In this document: positions 8,680-17,685 of the stretch, piece after piece | Layout of the letters: every line of letters starts with the position of its first letter | Position numbering within the stretch: position 1 is the first letter of the stretch | Assembly: GCA_046293135.1 (NCBI GenBank) | Contig: JBKBPR010000006.1 | Location: forward strand, 54,202 to 118,201 | Reading direction: 5' to 3' | Length of the DNA stretch: 64,000 nt | DNA from: UBA2638 sp046293135 | Lineage (GTDB): Bacteria; Pseudomonadota; Alphaproteobacteria; Micavibrionales; Micavibrionaceae | Notes under the pieces: generated by a model | The model's database searches: none | Seen by the model: only the letters and a program-made list of their open reading frames with translations | Told to the model about the DNA's origin: nothing | Made by a program: the position numbers and the translations under genes

Positions 8680-9987
8680 ATGAGCACTGATACGCCGACT
8701 GAAAAGACCTTTACCCTGACCAATGACCAGACAGGCGAGAGCATCAAGCTGCCCGTTATGGACGGCACGATTGGCCCCAGCGTTATTGATATTCGCAAAC
8801 TTTATGAGGGAACGGATCATTTCACGTTCGACCCGAGCTTTACCGCGACTGGAAGCTGTAAATCCCGTCTGACCTATATTGACGGCGATAAAGGGATTTT
8901 GATGCATCGCGGCTATCGCATCGAAGATCTGGCCGAGCATAGCACATTCCTTGAGGTCGCCCATGCCCTGCTCTACGGTGATTTGCCCAATGTCAAAGAG
9001 CTGGAGCAATTCACCCATGACATCACCTATCACACGATGGTGCATGATCAGGTTAATTATTTCTATCGCGGTTTCCGCCGTGACGCGCATCCAATGGCGG
9101 TTATGTGCGGCGTGGTCGGTGCGCTCTCGGCTTTCTATCACGACTCGCTTGATATTTGGGATCCGCGCCAGCGCGAAATTTCCGCACATCGCTTGATTGC
9201 CAAGCTGCCGACCTTGGCGGCGATGACGCATAAATATTCAATCGGGCAGCCTTTCATGTTCCCGCGCAATGATTTGAGCTATCCTGAGAACTTCCTGTAT
9301 ATGACCTTTGCCGTACCGCCGGAGCCTTACGAAATCAATCCCGTTCTGGCGCGCGCTATGGATAGAATTTTGATCCTTCACGCCGATCACGAGCAAAACG
9401 CCTCGACCTCAACGGTCAGGCTCGCCGGCTCGTCACAAGCCAATCCGTTTGCCTGTATCGCCGCGGGTATCGCTTCGCTTTGGGGGCCAAGCCATGGCGG
9501 TGCAAACCAAGAGGTTTTGGAGATGCTTGACCTGATCGGGGATAAGAAAAATATTCCTGAATTCATCGCCCGTGCCAAGGATAAGAACGACCCATTCCGC
9601 CTTATGGGCTTTGGTCACCGCGTTTACAAAAACTTCGATCCGCGCGCCAAGGTGCTCAAAAAATCCTGTGATGAAGTTCTGGAGGATCTCGGCATCAATG
9701 ATCCGCGCCTTGAACTGGCGATGGAGTTGGAGCGTATCGCGCTGGAAGATGAGTATTTTGTTGAACGTAAGCTGTTCCCGAATGTCGATTTCTATTCCGG
9801 CATTATCCTCAAGGCGATGGGCTTCCCGACCTCGATGTTTACGGTGCTCTTTGCCGTTGCGCGGACGGTTGGCTGGATTTCACAGTGGAAAGAGATGATC
9901 GAAGAGCCGTCCTTGCGTATCGGTCGCCCGCGTCAGCTTTACACTGGCCCTGCGGAACGCCCTTACGTTCCGCTCGATAAGCGATAA
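8680..9987 (+). CDS. gltA: Citrate synthase (type II, hexameric)
   Basis: Condenses acetyl-CoA and oxaloacetate to citrate at the entry of the TCA cycle. The 435 residues match the Gram-negative type II enzyme with its N-terminal beta domain (about 1-55). Catalytic segments are WGPSHGGANQEVL (about 267-279), GFGHRVYKNFDPR (about 309-321, catalytic His) and PNVDFYSGI (about 367-375, catalytic Asp). The C-terminal GRPRQLYTG is conserved. It is monocistronic, 145 bases after gltX, and converges on lpxB. The gltA/lpxB neighbourhood is common in alphaproteobacteria. Confidence 0.96.
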   Translation: MSTDTPTEKTFTLTNDQTGESIKLPVMDGTIGPSVIDIRKLYEGTDHFTFDPSFTATGSCKSRLTYIDGDKGILMHRGYRIEDLAEHSTFLEVAHALLYGDLPNVKELEQFTHDITYHTMVHDQVNYFYRGFRRDAHPMAVMCGVVGALSAFYHDSLDIWDPRQREISAHRLIAKLPTLAAMTHKYSIGQPFMFPRNDLSYPENFLYMTFAVPPEPYEINPVLARAMDRILILHADHEQNASTSTVRLAGSSQANPFACIAAGIASLWGPSHGGANQEVLEMLDLIGDKKNIPEFIARAKDKNDPFRLMGFGHRVYKNFDPRAKVLKKSCDEVLEDLGINDPRLELAMELERIALEDEYFVERKLFPNVDFYSGIILKAMGFPTSMFTVLFAVARTVGWISQWKEMIEEPSLRIGRPRQLYTGPAERPYVPLDKR

Positions 9988-10022
9988 AGCTTGGCTGAAA
10001 CTTTTACTACCAGTTGCTTGCT

Positions 10023-11252
10023 TTATGATTTAGGTTTTGATCTACCGGAGCGCGCTTTTACTTTGGTATTTTTAGCAGCGATTTTACTCTTCGGTTTCGC
10101 GGGGGTTTTTATAATTTTTATTACATAGCGCGCGGCCACATCAGAAGGTTTGCCGTCATCTTTATATCTTAAGCTACGCCGAATTCCATCAAAGCTCCCA
10201 ACTTGGGTTTGCCTGAACTCTTCATCTTGAAATAACTTGACAACATCCTGAGAAATAGCTTCAGCCTTAGCTTGAAACTGTAAAAACTCAGGAACAATTC
10301 GCTTGTTTAAAATAAGGTTCCCCAAATGCGCATATTTAACTTTGGCCAAAAGACGAACAATCAAATAGGTCAGAAAATGTGTTTTATAGACGATTACATG
10401 CGGCACTCCTATATAAGAGAGTTCCAGCGCAACAGTACCTGACACTGCAATACTTGCATCGCACGCCGCCATTGCATCCCATTTTTTAGAATGATCCGTT
10501 TCAACATAAGCAGGAATTTTTAAATCCTGAATAAGATTGATCACCTGAAATTCAAGCTCTTCGTTCGTTGGCACAACAAAGTGAACATTCTCAACAGTTT
10601 CCATTACATATTGAGCCGCCTCTTTAATAACGGCGGCATTCATTTCAATCTCAGATTCCCTGCTCCCAAAGAAAAGTCCAAGCAACTTAACATTCTTCGG
10701 AATCTCATGCAGTCTTCGAAACGCTTCACCATTTGCACTATCGGGGGAGTCCTCGATTAACGGATGCCCGACATGAACAGCCCTGAGCCCATGTTTTTTG
10801 AAATAATCAGGTTCGAACGGAAAAAGGCAGATCATAACATCCAAAAAGCGTGCAACAGATTTTGCTCGCCCCGGACGCCACGCCCAAACAGTTGGCGCTA
10901 CATAGTGAATCAGCTTTGGGGATACTTTTCCACGCTTTCGCAAACGCTTCGCGACTTGAAAGTTAAAATCAGGAAAGTCCACGGTAATGAAAGCATCAGG
11001 ATTAATCTTTTCAATCTCTTCCACGATAGCATCGCGCATTTTAAAGAGTTGTGGAAGGCGCATAATAACCTCCCATATCCCCATAATCGTAAGTTCTGAC
11101 ATCGGAAGCAGACAATTCAAGCCTCTTTCGATCATCAATGAGCCACCAATGCCTACAAATTCTGCCTCCGGATCCTGCGCCTTGAGAGAGGCCATGAGCT
11201 TGCCCCCCAAAACATCGCCCGAGGGCTCTCCCGCTATCAGAAAATATTTCAT
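10023..11252 (-). CDS. lpxB: Lipid-A-disaccharide synthase
   Basis: Peripheral inner-membrane GT19 glycosyltransferase that joins UDP-2,3-diacylglucosamine and lipid X into the lipid A disaccharide. The N-terminus MKYFLIAGEPSGDVLGGKLM and FVGIGG (about 35-40) are diagnostic. Further conserved parts are DFPDFN (about 95-100) and YVAPTVWAWRPGRAK (about 117-131). At 409 residues it is slightly longer than usual because of a basic Lys/Ala/Ser-rich tail of about 30 residues (KIIKTPAKPKSKIAAKNTKV) likely to help membrane contact. Its ATG overlaps the lpxI stop by four bases, so the two are translationally coupled. Its stretch is more A/T-rich than gltA. Confidence 0.95.
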   Translation of the reverse strand: MKYFLIAGEPSGDVLGGKLMASLKAQDPEAEFVGIGGSLMIERGLNCLLPMSELTIMGIWEVIMRLPQLFKMRDAIVEEIEKINPDAFITVDFPDFNFQVAKRLRKRGKVSPKLIHYVAPTVWAWRPGRAKSVARFLDVMICLFPFEPDYFKKHGLRAVHVGHPLIEDSPDSANGEAFRRLHEIPKNVKLLGLFFGSRESEIEMNAAVIKEAAQYVMETVENVHFVVPTNEELEFQVINLIQDLKIPAYVETDHSKKWDAMAACDASIAVSGTVALELSYIGVPHVIVYKTHFLTYLIVRLLAKVKYAHLGNLILNKRIVPEFLQFQAKAEAISQDVVKLFQDEEFRQTQVGSFDGIRRSLRYKDDGKPSDVAARYVIKIIKTPAKPKSKIAAKNTKVKARSGRSKPKS

Positions 11253-12142
11253 GCCTCTGAATAATCCTTGATATCAATGCCATAAAGAAAGATTTTGTTT
11301 TGATCGGCAAGCATCCTAGCACTATCACGATCCACGAGCAATGCACCGCCCGCTTCAGCTGCGATACCGCCAATTCCATGTTCTGCCGCTAATAACAACG
11401 TATCAGCACCCAAAGTCGGCAAATCAAGGTCTCGGCTTTGTTGCGGTTTTGCAGTTTTCACAAGAATACCGCGCTCGCCACCCTTGCGGTAATAGCCATG
11501 ACAGCGCTTAATCAGCTCATCCGTGCCCTCAATCGCCTCAACGCCTATCACAATATCATCTTGGACGATCACCGATTGCCCGACATCCAGCCTACCAATT
11601 CCCTGCGCCACCTGAACCGCACGCTTGATCGATTTTTGTTGCTTGCTTGAGGGCGCATACTGTCCAACCGCGCCCAAGGGCATCAAAAGGTCTTCCATAA
11701 AGCGCTGGACGCCATGAACACGCAGCCCATCACTTTGAAGCTCATCACGCAAAAGCTCCAACAGTTTGTTATCACCCAAAGCGCCGCCGCGACCGATCTT
11801 CATTTTCATCTTCATCAAAACGGATGCACCACGCAAATCAGGCTTAATCTCAAACAGGCCGGGCCTGCGGATTTTCCCGATCATTACGACATCGCGAACC
11901 TCATGGCGTTTCAGGGCTTTAATGACAGCACCAACCGCGCCTAAACTCGCCCAGATATGATCGCGCCCCTGCACGGTTTGCGGATTGGTTTGCCCTTCAA
12001 AAGCAACGATAAAAACCTCACCGCCACGCGCTTCATGTGCCGTCGCCAATTGATCCGGCAACGCGCCGCCGCCCGCCAATATCCCCAAGCGCTTGATTTC
12101 ACCTGGCATCTGAGCTTGAGTCGGTGTCTGGTTCTGCATCAT
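11249..12142 (-). CDS. lpxI: UDP-2,3-diacylglucosamine pyrophosphatase LpxI
   Basis: Cleaves UDP-2,3-diacylglucosamine to 2,3-diacylglucosamine-1-phosphate (lipid X), the step done by LpxH in gammaproteobacteria. It is the DUF1009 family enzyme, 297 residues. Recognisable are the N-terminal LGILAGGGALPDQLA (about 19-33), MIGKIRRPGLFEIKPDL (about 91-107), IGRGGALGDNKLL (about 119-131) and the C-terminal PTLGADTLLLAAEHGIGGIA. Start is one of two adjacent ATGs at 12142/12139. It lies between lpxA and lpxB, the normal alphaproteobacterial position, and overlaps lpxB by ATGA. Confidence 0.94.
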   Translation of the reverse strand: MMQNQTPTQAQMPGEIKRLGILAGGGALPDQLATAHEARGGEVFIVAFEGQTNPQTVQGRDHIWASLGAVGAVIKALKRHEVRDVVMIGKIRRPGLFEIKPDLRGASVLMKMKMKIGRGGALGDNKLLELLRDELQSDGLRVHGVQRFMEDLLMPLGAVGQYAPSSKQQKSIKRAVQVAQGIGRLDVGQSVIVQDDIVIGVEAIEGTDELIKRCHGYYRKGGERGILVKTAKPQQSRDLDLPTLGADTLLLAAEHGIGGIAAEAGGALLVDRDSARMLADQNKIFLYGIDIKDYSEA

Positions 12143-12157
12143 TGCGCTACCACTGGT

Positions 12158-12955
12158 TTAGGCTCTCTTAGCAGGCTGGCACAAGGGGAATTTTGTCTTT
12201 GCTTTGGCAAACTGAATAATCTTCTGCACCGTTTCATCACCAGAAAAATCATTCTCGACACTTTCAAGACGCTGCTCCAGCGTTCCATCAATGCCAAAGA
12301 GTTGATTAAACGCCTTTTGCAGATTTTTCTGCGCTTCTTTCGAAAAGCCCTGCCGCTCCAGCCCGATCAGATTCAATCCTGCCAGATGCGCACGCTCTCC
12401 CTTGACGCGGCCATAAGGGATAACATCACTCTCAACGCCTGAAAAGCCACCGATAATCGCATAATCACCAATCCGAACGAATTGATGCACCGCCGATAAA
12501 CCGCCAATCACAACGAAGTTTCCAACCTCGACATGACCGCCAAGTGTGGCGTTATTCGCCATAATCACATTGTTTCCAAGGATGCAATCATGGGCAATAT
12601 GCGCCCCCATCATGAATAGATTGTTATCCCCGACAACGGTTTTACCACCGCCCGACACTGTACCCGGATTCATCGTCACATGCTCGCGGATGCGGTTATT
12701 GCGCCCGATAATAAGCTGCGTTTTCTCGCCAGCATATTTCAAATCTTGCGGCGCGTGACCGATTGAAGCAAAGGGGAAAATCGTGCAGCTTTCACCAATA
12801 TCGGTATCACCGTCAATACAGACATGGGATTTAATCTGGCAACCATCAGCGATTTTAACGCTGCCGCCAATTACGGAATATGCGCCGATTATGACGTTCT
12901 CACCGATAACAGCGCCGCTTTCAATTATAGCTGTGGCATGAATATTTTGTGACAT
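12158..12955 (-). CDS. lpxA: UDP-N-acetylglucosamine acyltransferase
   Basis: First lipid A enzyme, moving a 3-hydroxyacyl chain from ACP onto the 3-OH of UDP-GlcNAc. The product has left-handed beta-helix hexapeptide repeats from residue 2 to about 190 and a C-terminal helical part. The catalytic-His region FMMGAHIAHDCILGNN is at about 117-132. The ATG at 12955 gives 265 residues and the usual N-terminus MSQNIHATAII. An in-frame GTG at 12994 would add 13 residues with no family support. It is followed after 15 bases by lpxI and preceded by a 128-base gap after fabZ. Confidence 0.95.
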   Translation of the reverse strand: MSQNIHATAIIESGAVIGENVIIGAYSVIGGSVKIADGCQIKSHVCIDGDTDIGESCTIFPFASIGHAPQDLKYAGEKTQLIIGRNNRIREHVTMNPGTVSGGGKTVVGDNNLFMMGAHIAHDCILGNNVIMANNATLGGHVEVGNFVVIGGLSAVHQFVRIGDYAIIGGFSGVESDVIPYGRVKGERAHLAGLNLIGLERQGFSKEAQKNLQKAFNQLFGIDGTLEQRLESVENDFSGDETVQKIIQFAKAKTKFPLCQPAKRA

Positions 12956-13083
12956 TTGTAAATTTTTTCCGTTCGTTATTCTGAACTCTAGCACTCAAAA
13001 ACTTAGACTAGATCGGACGAAGTTCAAATAAAGGATTGTTACAAAGGATTACAGGCTTAGAACGGTGTCTAAGTCGGCAACAG

Positions 13084-13539
13084 TTATTTATCCATAATCA
13101 TTGCGCCAAAAAACGCCTGTGCGCATAATATATCATCAACCATAGCCCGCCCTTCAAATTTCCAAACAGCGCCACGATTTTGTGTTTTGGTCACATGGAT
13201 TTTCAACGCATCTCCTGGTACAACAGGCTTGCGAAACTTCGCACTCTCGATAGTCATAAAGTAAACAAGCTTACCTTCGGCCTCCGCGCCCAGCGTTTTT
13301 ACAACCATAAGCGCAGCGGTTTGCGCCATTGCCTCAATAATCAACACGCCCGGCATCACAGGCTCGCCCGGGAAATGCCCCAAAAAATGCGGTTCGTTAA
13401 TCGTAACGTTTTTGAGGCCAACGGCGCTCTCACCCGGTACAAAATCAAGCAAACGATCCACCAGCAAAATAGGATAGCGATGCGGGATCATATCCATGAT
13501 CCTGTTGATCGATTCAAGTCCTGCGCTTTTTTCACTCAT
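13084..13539 (-). CDS. fabZ: 3-hydroxyacyl-ACP dehydratase FabZ
   Basis: Hot-dog-fold dehydratase of fatty-acid elongation, 151 residues. The substrate segment PHRYPILLVDR is at about 18-28. The catalytic His sits in FLGHFPGEPVMPG (about 51-63) and the catalytic Glu in LIIEAMAQTAA (about 65-75). I chose the ATG at 13539 because the upstream in-frame TTG at 13548 lies directly on the GAGGA ribosome site. FabZ between lpxD and lpxA is the standard arrangement and lets the cell balance phospholipid and lipid A acyl supply. Confidence 0.95.
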   Translation of the reverse strand: MSEKSAGLESINRIMDMIPHRYPILLVDRLLDFVPGESAVGLKNVTINEPHFLGHFPGEPVMPGVLIIEAMAQTAALMVVKTLGAEAEGKLVYFMTIESAKFRKPVVPGDALKIHVTKTQNRGAVWKFEGRAMVDDILCAQAFFGAMIMDK

Positions 13540-13582
13540 GGTACTCAATCCTCAAGCTTTGTAATTCGATATAACTGTTTTT

Positions 13583-14596
13583 TCACTTTTTCGTCATTTT
13601 TGCAAGCGCCGCGACTTGCCGCATAAATTGCTTGACCGGAACGGCGGGGCTGCCCATTACTTCGCGCCCGGCCTCGACATCACGCATCAAGCCCGATTGC
13701 GCCGCAATCCGCGCACCTGTTCCGATTTTCAAATGCCCAGCGGCGCCGCTTTGCCCGCCCATCGCAACAAAATCACCGAGCTCCGTACTGCCTGAAATCC
13801 CGACTTGTGAAACAATAATGCAGCCCTTGCCCATTTTGACGTTATGGCCGATCTGCACAAGATTATCGATCCAGCTTCCCTTACCAATCACAGTGTCAGG
13901 CCCCGCCCCGCGATCAATCGTCGTATTCGCACCTATCTCGCAAAAATCCTCGATAATCACGCGTCCAAGCTGCGGCACTTTCACATGGCCTTGCGCGCTA
14001 GAGGCAAAGCCAAAGCCGTCTTGACCGACCCTAACGCCTGTATAGAGCCGTACCCCACTGCCAATCAAACAATGCGACAGGGAAGCGTTAACACCAATAC
14101 GGCAATTCTCACCAATCACAACATTCCGCCCAATCACCGCACCAGATTCGATCCAACTGCCGCTGCCGATTTCCGCGCCGTCCTGAATGATAGCCCCAGC
14201 CTCAATACATGCGCCTGCGGAAATTTTGGCCGTGGGTGCTATAATCGCTTGCGCACTTATTTCTGCTTGAGGCCAAGGCTCAGGATAAAATAATGTCGCG
14301 GCGCGGGCATAAGCCATATAAGGCGCTGACGAGATCAAAAGCGCCATCCCGCTCGGAGCAATTGCTGCGCTTTTTTCAGACACAAAACACGCACCGGCTT
14401 TTGAGTTTAAAAAACTCTCTTTATATTTTGTGTTATCAAAAAAACTCACAGTTTCATTCGTTGCGCTGCTCAATGAGGCTACATCGATAATGAATCTTTC
14501 AGGATCAGCATTTTCAGACAGCCGAGAGCCTGTCTTTTCGGCCAACTCACCAAGGCTAAATGCGCCCGATTTTGTGAAAAAACGCGGATCGGCCAT
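13583..14596 (-). CDS. lpxD: UDP-3-O-(3-hydroxyacyl)glucosamine N-acyltransferase
   Basis: Third step of lipid A synthesis, N-acylating UDP-3-O-acylglucosamine. Its 337 residues have the LpxD-specific N-terminal uridine-binding domain (about 1-100, with FIIDVASLSSAT and FFDN), then hexapeptide repeats of a left-handed beta-helix (about 115-310). The catalytic-His segment is LVQIGHNVKMGKG (about 242-254), and C-terminal helices follow. An AGGTGAAG ribosome site precedes the ATG. It lies eight bases after ompH, consistent with one operon. Confidence 0.95.
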   Translation of the reverse strand: MADPRFFTKSGAFSLGELAEKTGSRLSENADPERFIIDVASLSSATNETVSFFDNTKYKESFLNSKAGACFVSEKSAAIAPSGMALLISSAPYMAYARAATLFYPEPWPQAEISAQAIIAPTAKISAGACIEAGAIIQDGAEIGSGSWIESGAVIGRNVVIGENCRIGVNASLSHCLIGSGVRLYTGVRVGQDGFGFASSAQGHVKVPQLGRVIIEDFCEIGANTTIDRGAGPDTVIGKGSWIDNLVQIGHNVKMGKGCIIVSQVGISGSTELGDFVAMGGQSGAAGHLKIGTGARIAAQSGLMRDVEAGREVMGSPAVPVKQFMRQVAALAKMTKK

Positions 14597-14604
14597 TTCT
14601 TCAC

Positions 14605-15168
14605 CTATTCATCCGTCATTTCAAGGGCAATATGTTTTAGCCTTGAATTGATTCTTTCCATGACCTCATCGGTAATGTCGTATTGCTTGGCAACCAGCAC
14701 AATATTCTGGCGTGTTAAAACAAGGTCATACCCTTGGTCCTCAGCGACTCCTGCAATAATCGAAAGCGCCTCGCTGCGCAGCTTGGATGTCGCTGTCATC
14801 AGTGCATTTTCTAACACTGTACGCTTTTTTTGCACGAGCGAACCCGTCTCTTGCAAACTCATTTGGAACTCATCACGCTTGGCTGCAAATTCCTCAGCGG
14901 TCATCGAAGATCGCTTTTCAACCAAAAGCCGCTCACTTTCCCGTAAAGAATCCTCATAACTTAAAAATTCAGATTGCAGCTTTTCCCGTTCATTTTGAAC
15001 TTGCTCTTGAATGCTAACCGCCGCGCTGCTCTCGGTCATCACCATCTGCATATCGACAACAGCAATCTTGATGTCCGCCTGTGCAGATTGCAGCGCGAAC
15101 ACGCTCAAAGCGCCATAAGCACAAACAGCCCAAGCCGACATTACAAAAGCTTTTACGATAATACGCAT
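14605..15168 (-). CDS. ompH: OmpH/Skp periplasmic chaperone
   Basis: Periplasmic holdase that keeps unfolded outer-membrane proteins soluble on the way to BamA. A signal peptide covers about residues 1-31 (ending ALQSAQA-DIK). KIAVVDMQMVMTESSAA starts the mature trimerisation core. A long charged coiled coil runs from about 55 to 120 (KLQSEFLSYEDSLRESERL), followed by the returning strand YDLVLTRQNIVLVAKQYDIT typical of OmpH. The 187 residues are normal. The gene sits between bamA and lpxD as expected, with an AGGAAAG ribosome site. Confidence 0.9.
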   Translation of the reverse strand: MRIIVKAFVMSAWAVCAYGALSVFALQSAQADIKIAVVDMQMVMTESSAAVSIQEQVQNEREKLQSEFLSYEDSLRESERLLVEKRSSMTAEEFAAKRDEFQMSLQETGSLVQKKRTVLENALMTATSKLRSEALSIIAGVAEDQGYDLVLTRQNIVLVAKQYDITDEVMERINSRLKHIALEMTDE

Positions 15169-15252
15169 ATTTGCCTATCTTTCCTAATTTCGGAAAACTT
15201 TAAAATGACAGAACATTTCCAGCGGGCGACAGCTTTAAACTAGACAAGCCAA

Positions 15253-17535
15253 TTAAAAGCGCGTTCCAAAATTAAAGCTGAACTTCTGTTGCTCGTCGTA
15301 GCTTTCTTTAGCGACAGGCACAGCATAATCCAAGCGCAACGGCCCGAAGGGGGAGCGCCATGACACGCCAAACCCTAAGCTTGCCCGCAAAGAGTCCTCA
15401 TCAACGACAAAAGGATCGTTCTTACCGCTATCCGCGTCAAAAAGTGAACCTACATCACCAAAACCATGGCCTAAAACACCCAACTCTTCAGGTAGACCAA
15501 TCGGGAAGGAAAGCTCAGCCGAACCGCGATAGAAGCGATTACCACCTAGCGCATCATTTGTGCTCAAATCTCTTGGACCAATACCAGAGCGTTCAAAGCC
15601 ACGCAAATTCGTGCCACCGACATAAAAACGCTCATTGATCGCGACATTTTCACCGCCATAACCCTCAATAGCGCCAACCTCACCAAGAAGGTTAAAAACA
15701 ACGCGATCATATACAGGGTAATAGTAAGATGCACCTGTACGGCCTGACACATATTTAGAATCCGCACCAAATCCTGTCACTTCCGTATCAACCCATAACA
15801 ACCAGCCTTCAGACGGAAATAACACACTATCGCGACTATCATATGTCAACCGCTGAGAAAGTGCGAGTGTACTACGTTTTCCTTCCTGCTCTCTGATATA
15901 ACGTGACGCATTCGCCGATATACCTGTAATTTCATTGGTTTCACCACGGAAACGTACAGTCTGCCTCCAGCGTTCAGACCATGGGTAACCAAGTCTCACC
16001 CCCGCACCCGTACGGCGCTGATCAAAAGAGCTCTCATCTTGAAAGTCACGGGTAACATGGAATAAATCAATACCTGCCGACACATCACGATCAAGGAAAT
16101 AAGGTTCAGTAAAGGCTACATCAAACTGTGTCCGCTCTCCGGCGATTGTTGTGCTAAAGAGCAAATCTTGTCCTTTTCCTAACAAGTTACGTTCACGGAT
16201 TCTCAAATCAGCCAACGGGCCATCCGCGGTTGAGAATCCTGCACCAACAGACAGCTCACCAGTCGATTTTTCAGCAACATTAATATCAAGAATCGTTCTA
16301 TCTGGTGTCGAGCCGGGATTGGACTGGACATCAACTTTTTCGAAATAATCAAGGTCACGCAAGCGCTGCTCAGAACGGGCAAGTTTTGAGCGATTAAAAG
16401 GATCGCCCTCAACCAAACGCATTTCACGGCGAATCACCTTATCATGCGTCCTAACATTACCGCCGATATCAATCCGCTCAACAAAAACACGCGGACTTTC
16501 ATTGATACGGAAGTTAATATCAATCAGGCGCTCATCCCGACGTCTGTTTACCTCAGGACGCACAGCAGCAAAGGCATATTGCATATCACCCAAACGATCC
16601 GTCATTTTATCGACAATCGTTTGAACAGTTTCAGCGTTGTACCACTCACCTGAGCTTATAGTGACCGTATCACGAACACCATCCACATTCAGATCACGAA
16701 TATCAGAGACAACATCCACATTCCCCAATCTGTAACGCTCACCTTCGCGCAATGTGAATGTAATAAAGAAGTGGTCGCGGTCATTGGACAATTCGGCAAC
16801 GGCTGAAACCAGTTCAAAATCAGCATAGCCTTGCTTAAGATAGAAACGTCTAAGCATTTCCTGATCGAATGACAGCCTATCAGGATCATAACGATCATCT
16901 GAGGTCAAAAAGCGATACCAAGCGGTTTCCTTGGTACTGATTTCCGAGCGCAAGCGATTATCATCAAAGCGCTTATTCCCGACAAAACGAATACTTTTGA
17001 TTTTGGTGATTGGCCCTTCGTCAATTTCAAAGACCAGGTTAACGCGGTTTTGGTCAAGGCGAATGATTTTCGGCTCAATATTGGCGGAAAAGCGACCATT
17101 ACGGCGGTAAATCTGATAGAGCCGCGTTACATCAGCCTGCACTCGCGTACGCGTTAAAACCTGACGGGGGCGCAGTTGAATTTCTGGCAGCAACGCCTCA
17201 TCTTTAAGCTTGCTATTCCCTTCAAAAGCGATCTCATTGATAATCGAGTTTTCAGTGACATTGACGACAACCGTATCACCCCGTTGATTTAGTGAAACAT
17301 CAGCAAAAAGACCGGTTGCAAAGAGGCTCTTCAGACCACGATCAAGACCTTCTTGTGTTAACGGGTCGCCCACTTTCAATTCCAGATAAGAGAGCACCGT
17401 TGTCGGGTCAACACGCTCAGCGCCATTAACCTCTATGTTGCGTACAATTTGCTGTGCCAGAGCTGCATTAGAAAGAGCGCCAGAAAGCATTAAGACAATT
17501 GCGCCAAAGGACAGGATTTTTGAAAGTAATCTCAT
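15253..17535 (-). CDS. bamA: Outer membrane protein assembly factor BamA
   Basis: Core of the BAM complex, inserting beta-barrel proteins into the outer membrane. The signal peptide covers about 1-27 (ALAQQ). Five POTRA domains run from about 28 to 430, the first beginning with IVRNIEVNGAERVD. A 16-strand barrel with the lid-lock region GGTNLRGFERSGIGPRD (about 640-656) runs to the end. The C-terminus KFSFNFGTRF ends in aromatic Phe, the usual beta-signal. The length of 760 is standard. Its position between rseP and ompH is the conserved one. A gap of 150 bases separates it from rseP and may hold its own promoter, but I see no clear boxes. Confidence 0.96.
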   Translation of the reverse strand: MRLLSKILSFGAIVLMLSGALSNAALAQQIVRNIEVNGAERVDPTTVLSYLELKVGDPLTQEGLDRGLKSLFATGLFADVSLNQRGDTVVVNVTENSIINEIAFEGNSKLKDEALLPEIQLRPRQVLTRTRVQADVTRLYQIYRRNGRFSANIEPKIIRLDQNRVNLVFEIDEGPITKIKSIRFVGNKRFDDNRLRSEISTKETAWYRFLTSDDRYDPDRLSFDQEMLRRFYLKQGYADFELVSAVAELSNDRDHFFITFTLREGERYRLGNVDVVSDIRDLNVDGVRDTVTISSGEWYNAETVQTIVDKMTDRLGDMQYAFAAVRPEVNRRRDERLIDINFRINESPRVFVERIDIGGNVRTHDKVIRREMRLVEGDPFNRSKLARSEQRLRDLDYFEKVDVQSNPGSTPDRTILDINVAEKSTGELSVGAGFSTADGPLADLRIRERNLLGKGQDLLFSTTIAGERTQFDVAFTEPYFLDRDVSAGIDLFHVTRDFQDESSFDQRRTGAGVRLGYPWSERWRQTVRFRGETNEITGISANASRYIREQEGKRSTLALSQRLTYDSRDSVLFPSEGWLLWVDTEVTGFGADSKYVSGRTGASYYYPVYDRVVFNLLGEVGAIEGYGGENVAINERFYVGGTNLRGFERSGIGPRDLSTNDALGGNRFYRGSAELSFPIGLPEELGVLGHGFGDVGSLFDADSGKNDPFVVDEDSLRASLGFGVSWRSPFGPLRLDYAVPVAKESYDEQQKFSFNFGTRF

Positions 17536-17685
17536 AATCTTTTCAACCCGAAATTTTGAATTTTGATCTGTTTAGCACGATAAAAAGTGCGAAGATAGGA
17601 AAAATATACTCGCTACAAGTATAACGATTCATAGCGCTGTGACCAGAGCATTTCTAAAGAGTCCACAAAGAAAGATTGACCAAAA

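Noticed and set aside
12158..12994. N-terminally extended LpxA from a GTG
   Set aside because: The additional 13 residues are not part of the family, while MSQNIHATA at the ATG is.
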